64,000 bases of DNA. Source: PMG-095 sp049324695. GTDB taxonomy: Bacteria > Myxococcota_A > Polyangia > Polyangiales > Polyangiaceae. Under the pieces are notes generated by a model. The model made no database searches, had not been told where the DNA came from, and worked only from the letters and a program-made list of their open reading frames with translations. Positions within the stretch are counted from its first letter, which is position 1; the number at the start of each line of letters is the position of its first letter. Below, piece by piece: positions 28,592-35,633 of the stretch. The position numbers and the translations under genes are program-made. The stretch is taken from contig JBMOMJ010000029.1 in NCBI GenBank assembly GCA_049324695.1, positions 1 through 64,000 on the forward strand, written 5' to 3'.

Positions 28592-29152
28592 ATGAGTCGC
28601 ATGGGTTCGGTGCTTCGCGCGTGTGTGCTGCTGGCCGCCGTGGCTGTCGCTTGCGGCGGGCCAACCTTCATTTTGCAGCAGTACGATGGGCCCGCGCGGA
28701 GCGCCGAGTCGGTCGCGATCGTTCGCTTCGAAGGCACTGCCGATGTCGATCTCGTCACGCTTGATGGTGCAGTCGCCGATGCGCACGTGCCCGAAGACGC
28801 TCGGCTGCACGTCGAGATGCTGCCGGGTCGGCACGTGCTCGGCGTGGCGCGACGCGGAGCGCCGGGTGAACAGGTGAGGCGAGTCGTGTTCGTCGCTGAG
28901 CCTGCGCGCACCTATCAGATCGTGTTCGGCGCTCCGGCTGCGAACGAATGGCAACCTAGCCTGCGCGTCTTCGAGATCGATTTTCGCTCTGGGCGTCAGC
29001 TGCGCGACGTGACGTACACTCCGCCTGCGCGTGACGTGGCGCCCGCCAGCGCTGTGAGCTCAGCCGCGCCTGCTCCGCCTGCTACCGTGCCGAGTGTGTC
29101 GGCGCCGCCACCGCTGGATACAACCGGAGCCGCGGGTGCGCGCGCTGACTAG
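28592..29152 (+). CDS. Putative lipoprotein with Pro/Ala-rich tail
   Basis: A 186-residue protein from ATG 28592; ATG 28601 is nine bases further in. The signal ends V-A-V-A-C (Cys near residue 23). The mature part has a beta-rich region with L-H-V-E-M-L-P-G-R-H-V-L-G-V that resembles a PEGA-like strand pattern, then an Ala/Pro/Ser-rich, probably disordered tail from about 150. It is divergent from the alkD-like gene and followed by about 200 bases without a recognised gene. Function unknown; its role in the envelope is inferred only from the signal. Confidence 0.65.
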   Translation: MSRMGSVLRACVLLAAVAVACGGPTFILQQYDGPARSAESVAIVRFEGTADVDLVTLDGAVADAHVPEDARLHVEMLPGRHVLGVARRGAPGEQVRRVVFVAEPARTYQIVFGAPAANEWQPSLRVFEIDFRSGRQLRDVTYTPPARDVAPASAVSSAAPAPPATVPSVSAPPPLDTTGAAGARAD

Positions 29153-29357
29153 CTTCGCGATGCCCGAAAGCAGCTTCAGTAACGTCGAAGTTTAGTGTCG
29201 GGCAGCGGTGGTCGAGCGCGTACTCGAGACCACATTGGCCTTACAAACCTCGTGGCACGTGAGCGATTTTCGCCCGGGGACATGTTGAACTGGCCTTTAA
29301 TTCGTCGCGCTAGCTGCCGTTTGCAGCAAGAGACATCGCCGGCTTTCGGCCGATCCC

Positions 29358-29840
29358 GTGAATGCGCCGATGAGTGCATCGAGGAACATGCATCTAAACT
29401 TCCGCCCGAATATCGATTTGATTTCGAGCACGCGGCGCTTCGTCAATGAGCTGCTGGACTCGATGATCGCCGATCCGGATGCCTCTTCGCGCGTAGCCCT
29501 CACGATTCACGAGCTGCTCGAGAACACGCTGAAGTACTCGACGGATGGCGAGGCGCGTTTGGATGTGAGCGTGCAGCGCAGCGAGGGGTCCACTGTGGTC
29601 GAAGTGCGGGCGAGTAATCGCGCCACCCCTGAGCAACTCCGGGAGTTACAGCAGCGCATCGACGAACTGCGAGAAGTCGCGGACCCGATGGGCCTGTATG
29701 TCAGTATGATGGTTGATAGCGCGCGCCGTGATGGGTCCGGACTCGGACTCATTCGGATTCGCGTGGAGGGTGAAATGGAGCTTGCGTACGCGATCGATGG
29801 AGATCGAATCACTATCAAGTGTTCGACCCCAGTGGAGTGA
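29358..29840 (+). CDS. RsbW/SpoIIAB-like ATP-binding anti-sigma regulator
   Basis: A 160-residue GHKL ATPase-fold protein. The N-box I-H-E-L-L-E-N-T-L-K-Y and a downstream G-S-G-L-G-L-I-R-I glycine motif match anti-sigma kinases of the RsbW type, which bind a sigma factor or phosphorylate an anti-anti-sigma partner. The region between is shorter and less conserved than in true histidine kinases, and no phosphoacceptor domain is present. The start is uncertain: GTG 29358, ATG 29370 and ATG 29388 are all possible. The STAS-like gene begins 7 bases after the stop, giving the classical partner-switch arrangement. No sigma factor or PP2C phosphatase gene is adjacent. Confidence 0.8.
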   Translation: MNAPMSASRNMHLNFRPNIDLISSTRRFVNELLDSMIADPDASSRVALTIHELLENTLKYSTDGEARLDVSVQRSEGSTVVEVRASNRATPEQLRELQQRIDELREVADPMGLYVSMMVDSARRDGSGLGLIRIRVEGEMELAYAIDGDRITIKCSTPVE

Positions 29841-29847
29841 TGGAATC

Positions 29848-30234
29848 ATGAATAAACTCGAACTCGAGCCGCTCGTTTATACGGGCTTCCAACTCACTCC
29901 TCGCGTGGAAGAGAGCAAGCTCGTCGTGAGCTTTTCCGGAAACGGCGACATGTCAGCTGTCGAAGCACTGGGCCGCTTCTTGAAGAGTGTCCACACGCAA
30001 GCCACTTCGCTCGGTGTTACCGAAGTTGCCTTCGACTTTCGCGATCTCTACTTCATGAACTCGAGCTGCTTCAAGGCGTTCGTCACGTGGATCGACGTGG
30101 TCTCGCGCGCCGCGGGCAACAGCTACAAGATCAAATTCTTGACCAACCCACGCTTGCACTGGCAACGCCGCAGCCTGGAAGCGCTGCGCTGCTTGTCTCC
30201 CAACGTGGTGCGCGTCGAGGCACTCGCCGTCTAA
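29848..30234 (+). CDS. STAS-like anti-anti-sigma protein
   Basis: A 128-residue protein from ATG 29848 with GGAG upstream. Its fold pattern fits a STAS domain: a beta strand L-V-V-S-F-S-G-N-G-D, a helix, then F-D-F-R-D-L-Y-F-M-N-S-S-C-F-K-A-F. In this stretch the serine pair occupies the place of the phosphorylatable Ser of SpoIIAA/RsbV. The partner kinase is the preceding gene. It should be released or bound according to phosphorylation. It converges, with a 3-base gap, on the TPR envelope gene. Confidence 0.78.
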   Translation: MNKLELEPLVYTGFQLTPRVEESKLVVSFSGNGDMSAVEALGRFLKSVHTQATSLGVTEVAFDFRDLYFMNSSCFKAFVTWIDVVSRAAGNSYKIKFLTNPRLHWQRRSLEALRCLSPNVVRVEALAV

Positions 30235-30237
30235 CGC

Positions 30238-31263
30238 TCAAAAAGCGCTCTTCAGAAACACGGCAGCGCCGCTCGGAGTCGGCACGAGTGACAGCGCCGT
30301 TTCGGGCCTCCGCGGCGCGGCGATGTACAAGACGATTCCGCTCACGAGCAGGGCACCGCCAGCCGCGAACGCGACGTTCGAGATACGTGCTGCCGTCAGG
30401 GCCTGATCGCTCAGAGCGACACCGCGCTCCTCCGTGCAGGCACCGCCGCTGCAGCCGTAGTCGTCTTTCGCTTGGTTGTTGCGCTGAATGGCCTTCACAC
30501 CGAAATAGCTACCCACGCCCAGCCCGACGATACCAACGCCGCCGAGAACGTACGCTAGCGGACTTGGTTTTCGCACGTATTTCACGGGTTCCACGCTGGG
30601 AGGCGGCGCGTTGGTCAGCACTGGGCTTTGTGGGGGAAGCGCTGGCGCGTTGCTGACCGGGGTGGGCAGCGCCAGCAGCGCGGGAATGCTCGCCTGCCGG
30701 TGTTCGCGCGGCGTTACACTCACCGTCTCCGTGAATGGCGCATACCCCGGCGCGCTGGCTTCGAGTTGAATGTCGCCGGGATCCATCGGGATCGAAACGC
30801 CAAACAACTCGGGCTTCACGACGTCGTTGCCGCGCCGCACGACTAGGCCAGGGACGCGCGCCTCCGGGGCAACGCTCACGGCCAGATAGGCGAGATCTGG
30901 CTCGAGGCGCTCCGCACGCTGTGCTGCCAGCTTGGAGCGTTCGCTCTGACCATTGGTTTGAGCCAAAGAGCTTGCTTCGCGAAACATGACCCAGGCGCTT
31001 GCGGTGCGTCCCTGCCGCTCGTAGCACTCGCCGAGGTACAGGAGCGTTCCAACCGCCGGATCGATCTTCTGACTCGTTTCGAGCTTCTCGCAGGCTTCTT
31101 TGTACTGATGATTGCGCAACAGCGCGACGCCTTGATCGAAGAGCGCTTCTGCAGCCGCCTTGTCAGACGATGTTGCTTCGGCGAATGCGCGCCCGCTCGA
31201 GAGCGCTGGCAGCAAGAGCGACATGCCAAAAAGAAAGCGCTGTAAAGAGGCCGAGCGGCGCAT
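30238..31263 (-). CDS. TPR/PEGA-like envelope protein
   Basis: A 341-residue exported protein. The signal peptide ends near G-R-A-F-A (about 28). A TPR-like region at 35-115 (A-L-F-D-Q-G-V-A-L-L, Y-L-G-E-C-Y-E-R-Q-G) is followed by a PEGA-like beta module near 120-195 and a Pro-rich spacer. Two hydrophobic helices (about 237-255 and 290-312) flank a small loop with a Cys pair. The layout repeats that of the genes at 5399 and 45382, though only this one and 45382 carry the TPR part. No adjacent kinase is present here. Function unknown; probably a structural or sensory component of the envelope. Confidence 0.75.
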   Translation of the reverse strand: MRRSASLQRFLFGMSLLLPALSSGRAFAEATSSDKAAAEALFDQGVALLRNHQYKEACEKLETSQKIDPAVGTLLYLGECYERQGRTASAWVMFREASSLAQTNGQSERSKLAAQRAERLEPDLAYLAVSVAPEARVPGLVVRRGNDVVKPELFGVSIPMDPGDIQLEASAPGYAPFTETVSVTPREHRQASIPALLALPTPVSNAPALPPQSPVLTNAPPPSVEPVKYVRKPSPLAYVLGGVGIVGLGVGSYFGVKAIQRNNQAKDDYGCSGGACTEERGVALSDQALTAARISNVAFAAGGALLVSGIVLYIAAPRRPETALSLVPTPSGAAVFLKSAF

Positions 31264-31325
31264 CGAAGTGTCTCGATTTTTATCGCACCCGTGCGCGGTT
31301 TCCCAGAGTCACCGTCGGCTCGCCG

Positions 31326-31745
31326 TCAGTCCGCCTGATTTCGCAAGAAATCGGCAAGCTCGCTCAGTCGTTGCTTCAAAAACGCGCGCACGTCTTTGGG
31401 TACTGGGTGCGCTTCGAGAGCGTGGTCCATGCAACGCAGCCAGGCGTCGCGCATACGCGCGTTCACTGGGACCCGCGCGTGCCGCATCCTCAATCGGGGG
31501 TGACCATAGCGCTCCATGTAGTGCTGCGGACCACCGAGCCATCCGATTAGAAAAAGTGCGAATCGCTCGCGCACTTCTTCGCCTACGCGGCCGGCCTCAC
31601 CACGGTGCAGACGGGCGAGCTCGGGTTCGTTCAGCTCCATGAAATCGTAGAAGGTTTTCACCAGCTCGCGCACGAACGCTTCGTCTCCGCCCATTTCTGA
31701 GAACGGGGATGGGGGCGAGGGTTTGCTGGGTGGGGGCGCATTCAT
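31326..31745 (-). CDS. Group II truncated haemoglobin
   Basis: A 139-residue protein from ATG 31745. The globin signatures of truncated group II are present: F-S-E-M-G-G at the start of the fold, F-Y-D-F-M with the B10 Tyr, the W-L-G-G-P-Q-H-Y motif, the proximal His in M-R-H-A-R-V-P-V, and W-L-R-C-M. These proteins bind O2 or NO through haem and are linked to oxidative or nitrosative stress defence. A longer start is possible in frame but reads into the divergent VanW gene's start. The 43-base gap to that gene must hold both promoters. Confidence 0.93.
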   Translation of the reverse strand: MNAPPPSKPSPPSPFSEMGGDEAFVRELVKTFYDFMELNEPELARLHRGEAGRVGEEVRERFALFLIGWLGGPQHYMERYGHPRLRMRHARVPVNARMRDAWLRCMDHALEAHPVPKDVRAFLKQRLSELADFLRNQAD

Positions 31746-31788
31746 GATCCGGGCGTTCCCTACCACGCTTTGGGGTAGACTCGAGCCG

Positions 31789-33174
31789 ATGCGAAGCGGT
31801 TGGTTGGCGCTCGCGGCGGCGCTCTTCGGGCTCGGGCTGGCGGTAGTTGCTACCAAGCCCCGCTGGCAGCTCGCGCTCGATCCGCCGCTCGACGTCGCGC
31901 TGGCTGGTCGCGTCTTGCCGCCACGCGTCGAGCTTTCCGCGTGGCTTGGTGAGCGCGCCGCTGCGGCGTTAGATCACACGGTGGAGCTCGACGTGGGCGA
32001 CGAGCGCCTGACGACGAGCTTTGCCAGTCTGGGCTGGTCGTTGAATGTGCGCGCTTTGGAGCGTGACGCGCGCGCCTTGCCGGTGCCCGCAGAGCTCTCG
32101 TCGCGGCTGCGGCGCGCTTTCCAGGGCCCGCCCCTGAAGGTGCCCGAGCTGCGCCCGCGCATCAGCGTCGATGCTGCACGTGCTCACAGCTTCCTCGAGG
32201 CGCTTGCTTTGCACGTGAACCGACCGCCTCGCGACGGCGCACGCGATCTCGCAAAACACGAAAACGTGCAAGAAGCGGACGGTCGCGAGCTCGCCATCGA
32301 AGCGACCTTGGCTCGCCTCGAGACCAGCGCCGAGCTCGGCCACCCCAGCATCGAGCTAGCGTTTCGCAGCATCCCGCCCCGCATACGCCTGAGCGATCTC
32401 CCGCGCGTGGACGTCTCGCGTGTGCTCGGCGTGTACGAAACCGACTTCCGACGCCACGCTGGCTCTCGCGCCATCAACATTCGCCGCGCAGCCAACCTCC
32501 TCAACGGAACCATCATCGGCCCTGGCGAGCGCTTCAGCTTCAACCGCCAAGTCGGGCCGCGCACGTTGGAGCGTGGCTTCGTCGAAGCGCCAGTGCTCGT
32601 GAAAGACGAAACCGAAAAAGGCCCCGGCGGCGGCGTCTGCCAAGTCGCCACCACCCTACATGCAGCAGCCGTTTTGGGTGGCCTCTCCATGCTCGAGCGT
32701 CGCAGCCACAGCCGCCCCAGTGGCTACGCGCCCCTCGGCCTCGATGCCACCGTCATCGACGGCAAGGTCGACCTCCGATTTGAAAACTCGCTAGACGTGC
32801 CCCTCGTCATCCACGCCTTCTTGCCTACCCCCACCAGCATCCGCGTCGAACTCCTGGGACACGATCCACCCGGCAAAGTCGAGCACACCTACCAAGTCTT
32901 GGAACGACACCCCTACTACCGTCGCATCGTCGAGAGCCGCGACATCGCGCGCGGCAGCTTCGAGCGCAAACAAAAAGGCACCTACGGCTACGACGTCGTC
33001 AGCTTCGTTCGCACTCGCGCCCCCGACGGCAACATTCTCACCCGCCGCTACAAGAGCAAGTACTGGCCCGTCCCGGAAGTCCTCTGGGTCGGCCCTGGCA
33101 CTGAACCCACCGAGCTCCCCCCTCTTCCCGAAGGCTCTGCGGGCCTAGAGCCTCCTCCCGAATCCGGCAGCTAA
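31789..33174 (+). CDS. VanW-domain membrane-anchored protein
   Basis: A 461-residue protein from ATG 31789. An N-terminal hydrophobic anchor (about 5-22) is followed by a region related to the peptidoglycan-binding modules found with VanW (about 35-200), then the VanW domain. The latter has N-I-R-R-A-A-N-L-L-N-G-T, G-P-G-E-R-F-S-F-N, G-G-G-V-C-Q-V-A-T-T-L, and R-S-H-S-R-P. VanW was named from vancomycin-resistance clusters, but its biochemical role is unresolved; location and fold suggest cell-wall binding. The C-terminus is Pro/Glu-rich. It diverges from the truncated haemoglobin and ends beside the RAYT repeat region. Confidence 0.88.
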   Translation: MRSGWLALAAALFGLGLAVVATKPRWQLALDPPLDVALAGRVLPPRVELSAWLGERAAAALDHTVELDVGDERLTTSFASLGWSLNVRALERDARALPVPAELSSRLRRAFQGPPLKVPELRPRISVDAARAHSFLEALALHVNRPPRDGARDLAKHENVQEADGRELAIEATLARLETSAELGHPSIELAFRSIPPRIRLSDLPRVDVSRVLGVYETDFRRHAGSRAINIRRAANLLNGTIIGPGERFSFNRQVGPRTLERGFVEAPVLVKDETEKGPGGGVCQVATTLHAAAVLGGLSMLERRSHSRPSGYAPLGLDATVIDGKVDLRFENSLDVPLVIHAFLPTPTSIRVELLGHDPPGKVEHTYQVLERHPYYRRIVESRDIARGSFERKQKGTYGYDVVSFVRTRAPDGNILTRRYKSKYWPVPEVLWVGPGTEPTELPPLPEGSAGLEPPPESGS

Positions 33175-33260
33175 CTCCAGACACTCCGCTGCCACCCAAC
33201 GCAGGGCTCGGCACTGCACGCGCTGCGCGCTGCGCGCACTGAAGAGCACGGTCGCGCGGA

Positions 33261-33389
33261 CCCTCTCGGGGCGCGCGCGGGACCCTTCCCACGGCTGCGT
33301 GGTGGCTGTGCTGGCCGTATTGGGAGGTTGTCGCGAGTCCATGATTGTCTAGCGGGGTATGGGTCCCTTCCCACTTGGCCCCGAGAGGG
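33261..33389. repeat. Perfect 12-bp inverted repeat in gene-free DNA
   Basis: CCCTCTCGGGGC at 33261-33272 is the exact reverse complement of GCCCCGAGAGGG at 33378-33389. The flanks also hold direct repeats: GGGACCCTTCCCAC near 33280 recurs as GGGTCCCTTCCCAC at 33361. A degenerate copy of the AGAGCACGGTCGCGC segment near 33244 lies at 33457. It is part of the roughly 1-kb gene-free stretch 33175-34216 upstream of the RAYT gene. It could be a terminator of the VanW gene or remnants of mobile repeats. Confidence 0.7.
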
Positions 33390-33597
33390 CACCTTGCTCC
33401 CTCTTTGCGCTCAGCACTCTGGATGGAGAGCTGCTGCGCTTGGTCGCAACAGCGCAGAGCATGGCCGCGCCGGACCCTCTCCGAGCGCGTGCGGTCAGCC
33501 GAATCAAACCGTTGCAAATCGGAGCGGGACGCGCCGAAGCACTGAGGAGGTCGTCGCTGCGCACGTTGGAGAGCACGGTCGCGCGCGGCGTCACCGA

Positions 33598-34064
33598 GTC
33601 AGCCGAATCAAAACCTTGAGAGAGGGCCCGCCGAAGGCGGCCGAATCAAAACTGCGTGCGGCGTGGTTCATCGTGCGCGGTGTCACGGAAGTCAGCCGAA
33701 TCAAACTTTGAGAGAGGGCGCGCCGAAGGCGGCCGAATCAAACGTGCGTGCGGCGTGGTTGATCGTGCGCGGTGTCACGGAAGTTAGCCGAATCAAAACT
33801 TTGAGAGAGGGCGCAGCGAAGGCGGCCGAATCAAACTTGCGTGCGGTGGTTGATGGTGCGCGGCGTCACGGAAGTCAGCCGAATCAAAACCTTGAGAGAG
33901 GGCGCGCGCCGAAGTCGGCCGAATCAAACGTGCGTGCGGCGTGGTTGATCGTGCGCGGTGTCACGGAAGTCAGCCGAATCAAACCTTGAGAGAGGGCGCA
34001 GCGAAGTCGGCCGATCTCGAAGTGCCAGCCGCAGTGCGAGCGGCGAAGTCAGCCGAATCGAACG
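33598..34064. repeat. Tandem array of ~92-bp units upstream of RAYT
   Basis: Four full units start at 33598, 33691, 33783 and 33874 (93, 92, 91 and 95 bp). A partial unit starts at 33969 and a decayed half-unit at 34048. A precursor copy of the core lies at 33494. Each unit carries the core GCCGAATCAAA twice, spaced alternately by about 38 and 54 bases. The second core can pair imperfectly with the following GGTTGATCG as an 8-bp stem with bulged A residues. Unit lengths are not all multiples of three, so coding frames shift between units and the array is probably non-coding. Confidence 0.93.
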
Positions 34065-34216
34065 TTGGTTGATTGTGTTGTGATGAGGTTGCACTCAAGG
34101 TTTCTGGCAATTCGTTATCTTTTTGTGTCGTTCATTCGGGGAAGTGTGGTAGAAGGGTGGTGTTGATTGTCGAGGGGACTGCGTTTTGCGGCAGCTGTCG
34201 TTGGCATTCAGTTTTG

Positions 34217-34960
34217 ATGCGTCGGATGGGGCAAATGTCGACGCCTGCACGGCGCCTTCGATGGAGCGAAGGCCGTGGCGGTGCGCGCGAGGGAGCGGGT
34301 CGTCCGAGACTTTCGGATCGACCAAGCACGCCGCATGTTGCACGGCCGCGTCACAAGAAGGAGCAGCCGGTGCACGTGACACTGCGCGTGCGTGTGAGTT
34401 CGCTGCGAAGTCGGGCGGTTTTTCTTGCGATCTGTTCAGCGATTGCTGACGCGAATGGGGCGCGCCCAGCGAAATTTCGAATTTGTCACTTCAGCGTGCA
34501 GTGGGACCACATTCACCTAATTGTGGAGGCCACGGATAAGGACGCGTTGATGCGTGGCATGAGAGGGCTCGGTGTTCGCATCGCGCGTGGGGTCAACCGC
34601 GTGCTTGGTCGTCATGGGCAAGTGATTGCGGACCGCTGGCATGGCCGAGCATTGGAGTCGCCACTCTCGGTCAGGCACGGTATCGTCTATGTTCTCGCTA
34701 ACCGTTGCAAGCATGAGAATGCTGAGGTGGTTGGCTCTGAAGTCATCGATCCATGCTCGTCAGCAGCCTACTTTCGTGACTTCGCCGAGTTTGGTGGAAA
34801 GGCGCCATGCGAATTCCATGGCGCACCCACCTGGCTCGCGAGACTCACTCTTGCCAAGAGTCCGGTGGTGAGCCCGCACACATGGCTCCTGTCGAAAGGG
34901 TGGAAACGCCACTCGCTGATTTCCTACAAGGAGGCGCCGCGATCAACTAAGTATACTTGA
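34217..34960 (+). CDS. REP-associated tyrosine transposase (RAYT)
   Basis: A 247-residue Y1/HUH transposase of the REP-associated family. The N-terminus has the family's G-G-A-R-E-G-A-G-R-P-R motif, then a T-L-R-V-R strand, the metal-binding H-x-H in D-H-I-H-L-I-V-E, and the helix V-R-H-G-I-V-Y-V-L-A-N-R with the candidate catalytic Tyr. A C-terminal extension runs about 80 residues. ATG 34217, 34226 and 34235 are all possible starts; upstream in-frame sequence looks non-coding. RAYTs nick single-stranded REP sequences and are usually single-copy domesticated genes. GC is visibly lower than in neighbours, and tandem repeats lie on both sides, as in a REPtron. Confidence 0.88.
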   Translation: MRRMGQMSTPARRLRWSEGRGGAREGAGRPRLSDRPSTPHVARPRHKKEQPVHVTLRVRVSSLRSRAVFLAICSAIADANGARPAKFRICHFSVQWDHIHLIVEATDKDALMRGMRGLGVRIARGVNRVLGRHGQVIADRWHGRALESPLSVRHGIVYVLANRCKHENAEVVGSEVIDPCSSAAYFRDFAEFGGKAPCEFHGAPTWLARLTLAKSPVVSPHTWLLSKGWKRHSLISYKEAPRSTKYT

Positions 34961-35056
34961 TTAGAGGTAACCACTACGACGAGGTCGCTGACCGCTGTTC
35001 CGTGAGCCAAGAGGTTCGCGCGCGATCGCCACTGCGCTTGGCGTCGCTGCATTGTG

Positions 35057-35540
35057 CAGCCGCACGGCGTGTTGATACCGCGCGTAAGGCGTGCGGTGTG
35101 TATACGGTGCCGTTGCGTGTGCAGCCGCGCATGGAATTCACCGACGCGAGCAGTGCACGTGTGAGGAGAGCCGGTGTGTATTACGGTGCGGTTGCGCGTG
35201 CAGCCGCGCACGGAATTCACCGAGGCGAGCAGTGCACGTGTGAGGAGAGCCGGTGTGTATACGGTGCGGTTGCGTGTGCAGCCGCGCATGGAATTCACCG
35301 AGGCGAGCAGTGCACGTGTGAGGAGAGCCGGTGTATATACGGTGCCGCTGCCAGTGCGGCCGCACGGCGTGTTGATACCGCGCGTAAGGCGTGCGGTGTG
35401 TATACGGTGCGGTTGCGCGTGCAGCCGCGCACGGAATTCACCGAGGCGAGCAGTGCACGTGTGAGGAGAGCCGGTGTATATACGGTGCGGTTGCGTGTGC
35501 AGCCGCACAGCGTGTTAACGAATGCGAGCAGTGCCCAGCG
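35057..35540. repeat. Composite tandem array of 65- and 78-bp units downstream of RAYT
   Basis: The order is A (35057-35121, 65 bp), B (35122, 79 bp), B (35201, 78 bp), B (35279, 78 bp), A (35357, 65 bp), B (35422-35499, 78 bp), then a decayed A-like unit to about 35540. A and B share the end GTGTATACGGTGC-GTTGCG-GTG and the start CAGCCGC. The two A units lie exactly 300 bp apart. The array is unrelated in sequence to the one upstream of the RAYT. Mixed unit lengths break any single reading frame. The gene-free stretch 34961-35633 holds nothing else I recognise. Confidence 0.93.
35060..35096. repeat. REP-like palindrome in array unit A
   Basis: CCGCACG (35060-35066) and CGTGCGG (35090-35096) form a perfect 7-bp stem around a 23-base loop that contains CCGCGCG. 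The size, about 37 bases, is typical of REP palindromes. An identical copy lies at 35360-35396, and a decayed one starts near 35503. It is the best candidate for the RAYT's target in this locus. Confidence 0.6.
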
Positions 35541-35633
35541 AGCCGATTGCTGCGCGGCGGGCTATGCGTCGAGCTCATTGCGGAGTGGCGAGCGCTGCGC
35601 AGGGGCGACGGGGTGTGATAGTAGGTGGGGCGG

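Noticed and set aside
33663..33989. Open frame inside the upstream 92-bp array
   Set aside because: It exists only because the repeat lacks stops in one frame; units of 91-95 bp shift the frame and no start signal or domain is seen.
33598..34064. Possible CRISPR array
   Set aside because: The sequences between the repeated cores are themselves repeated, core spacing alternates, and no cas genes are near.
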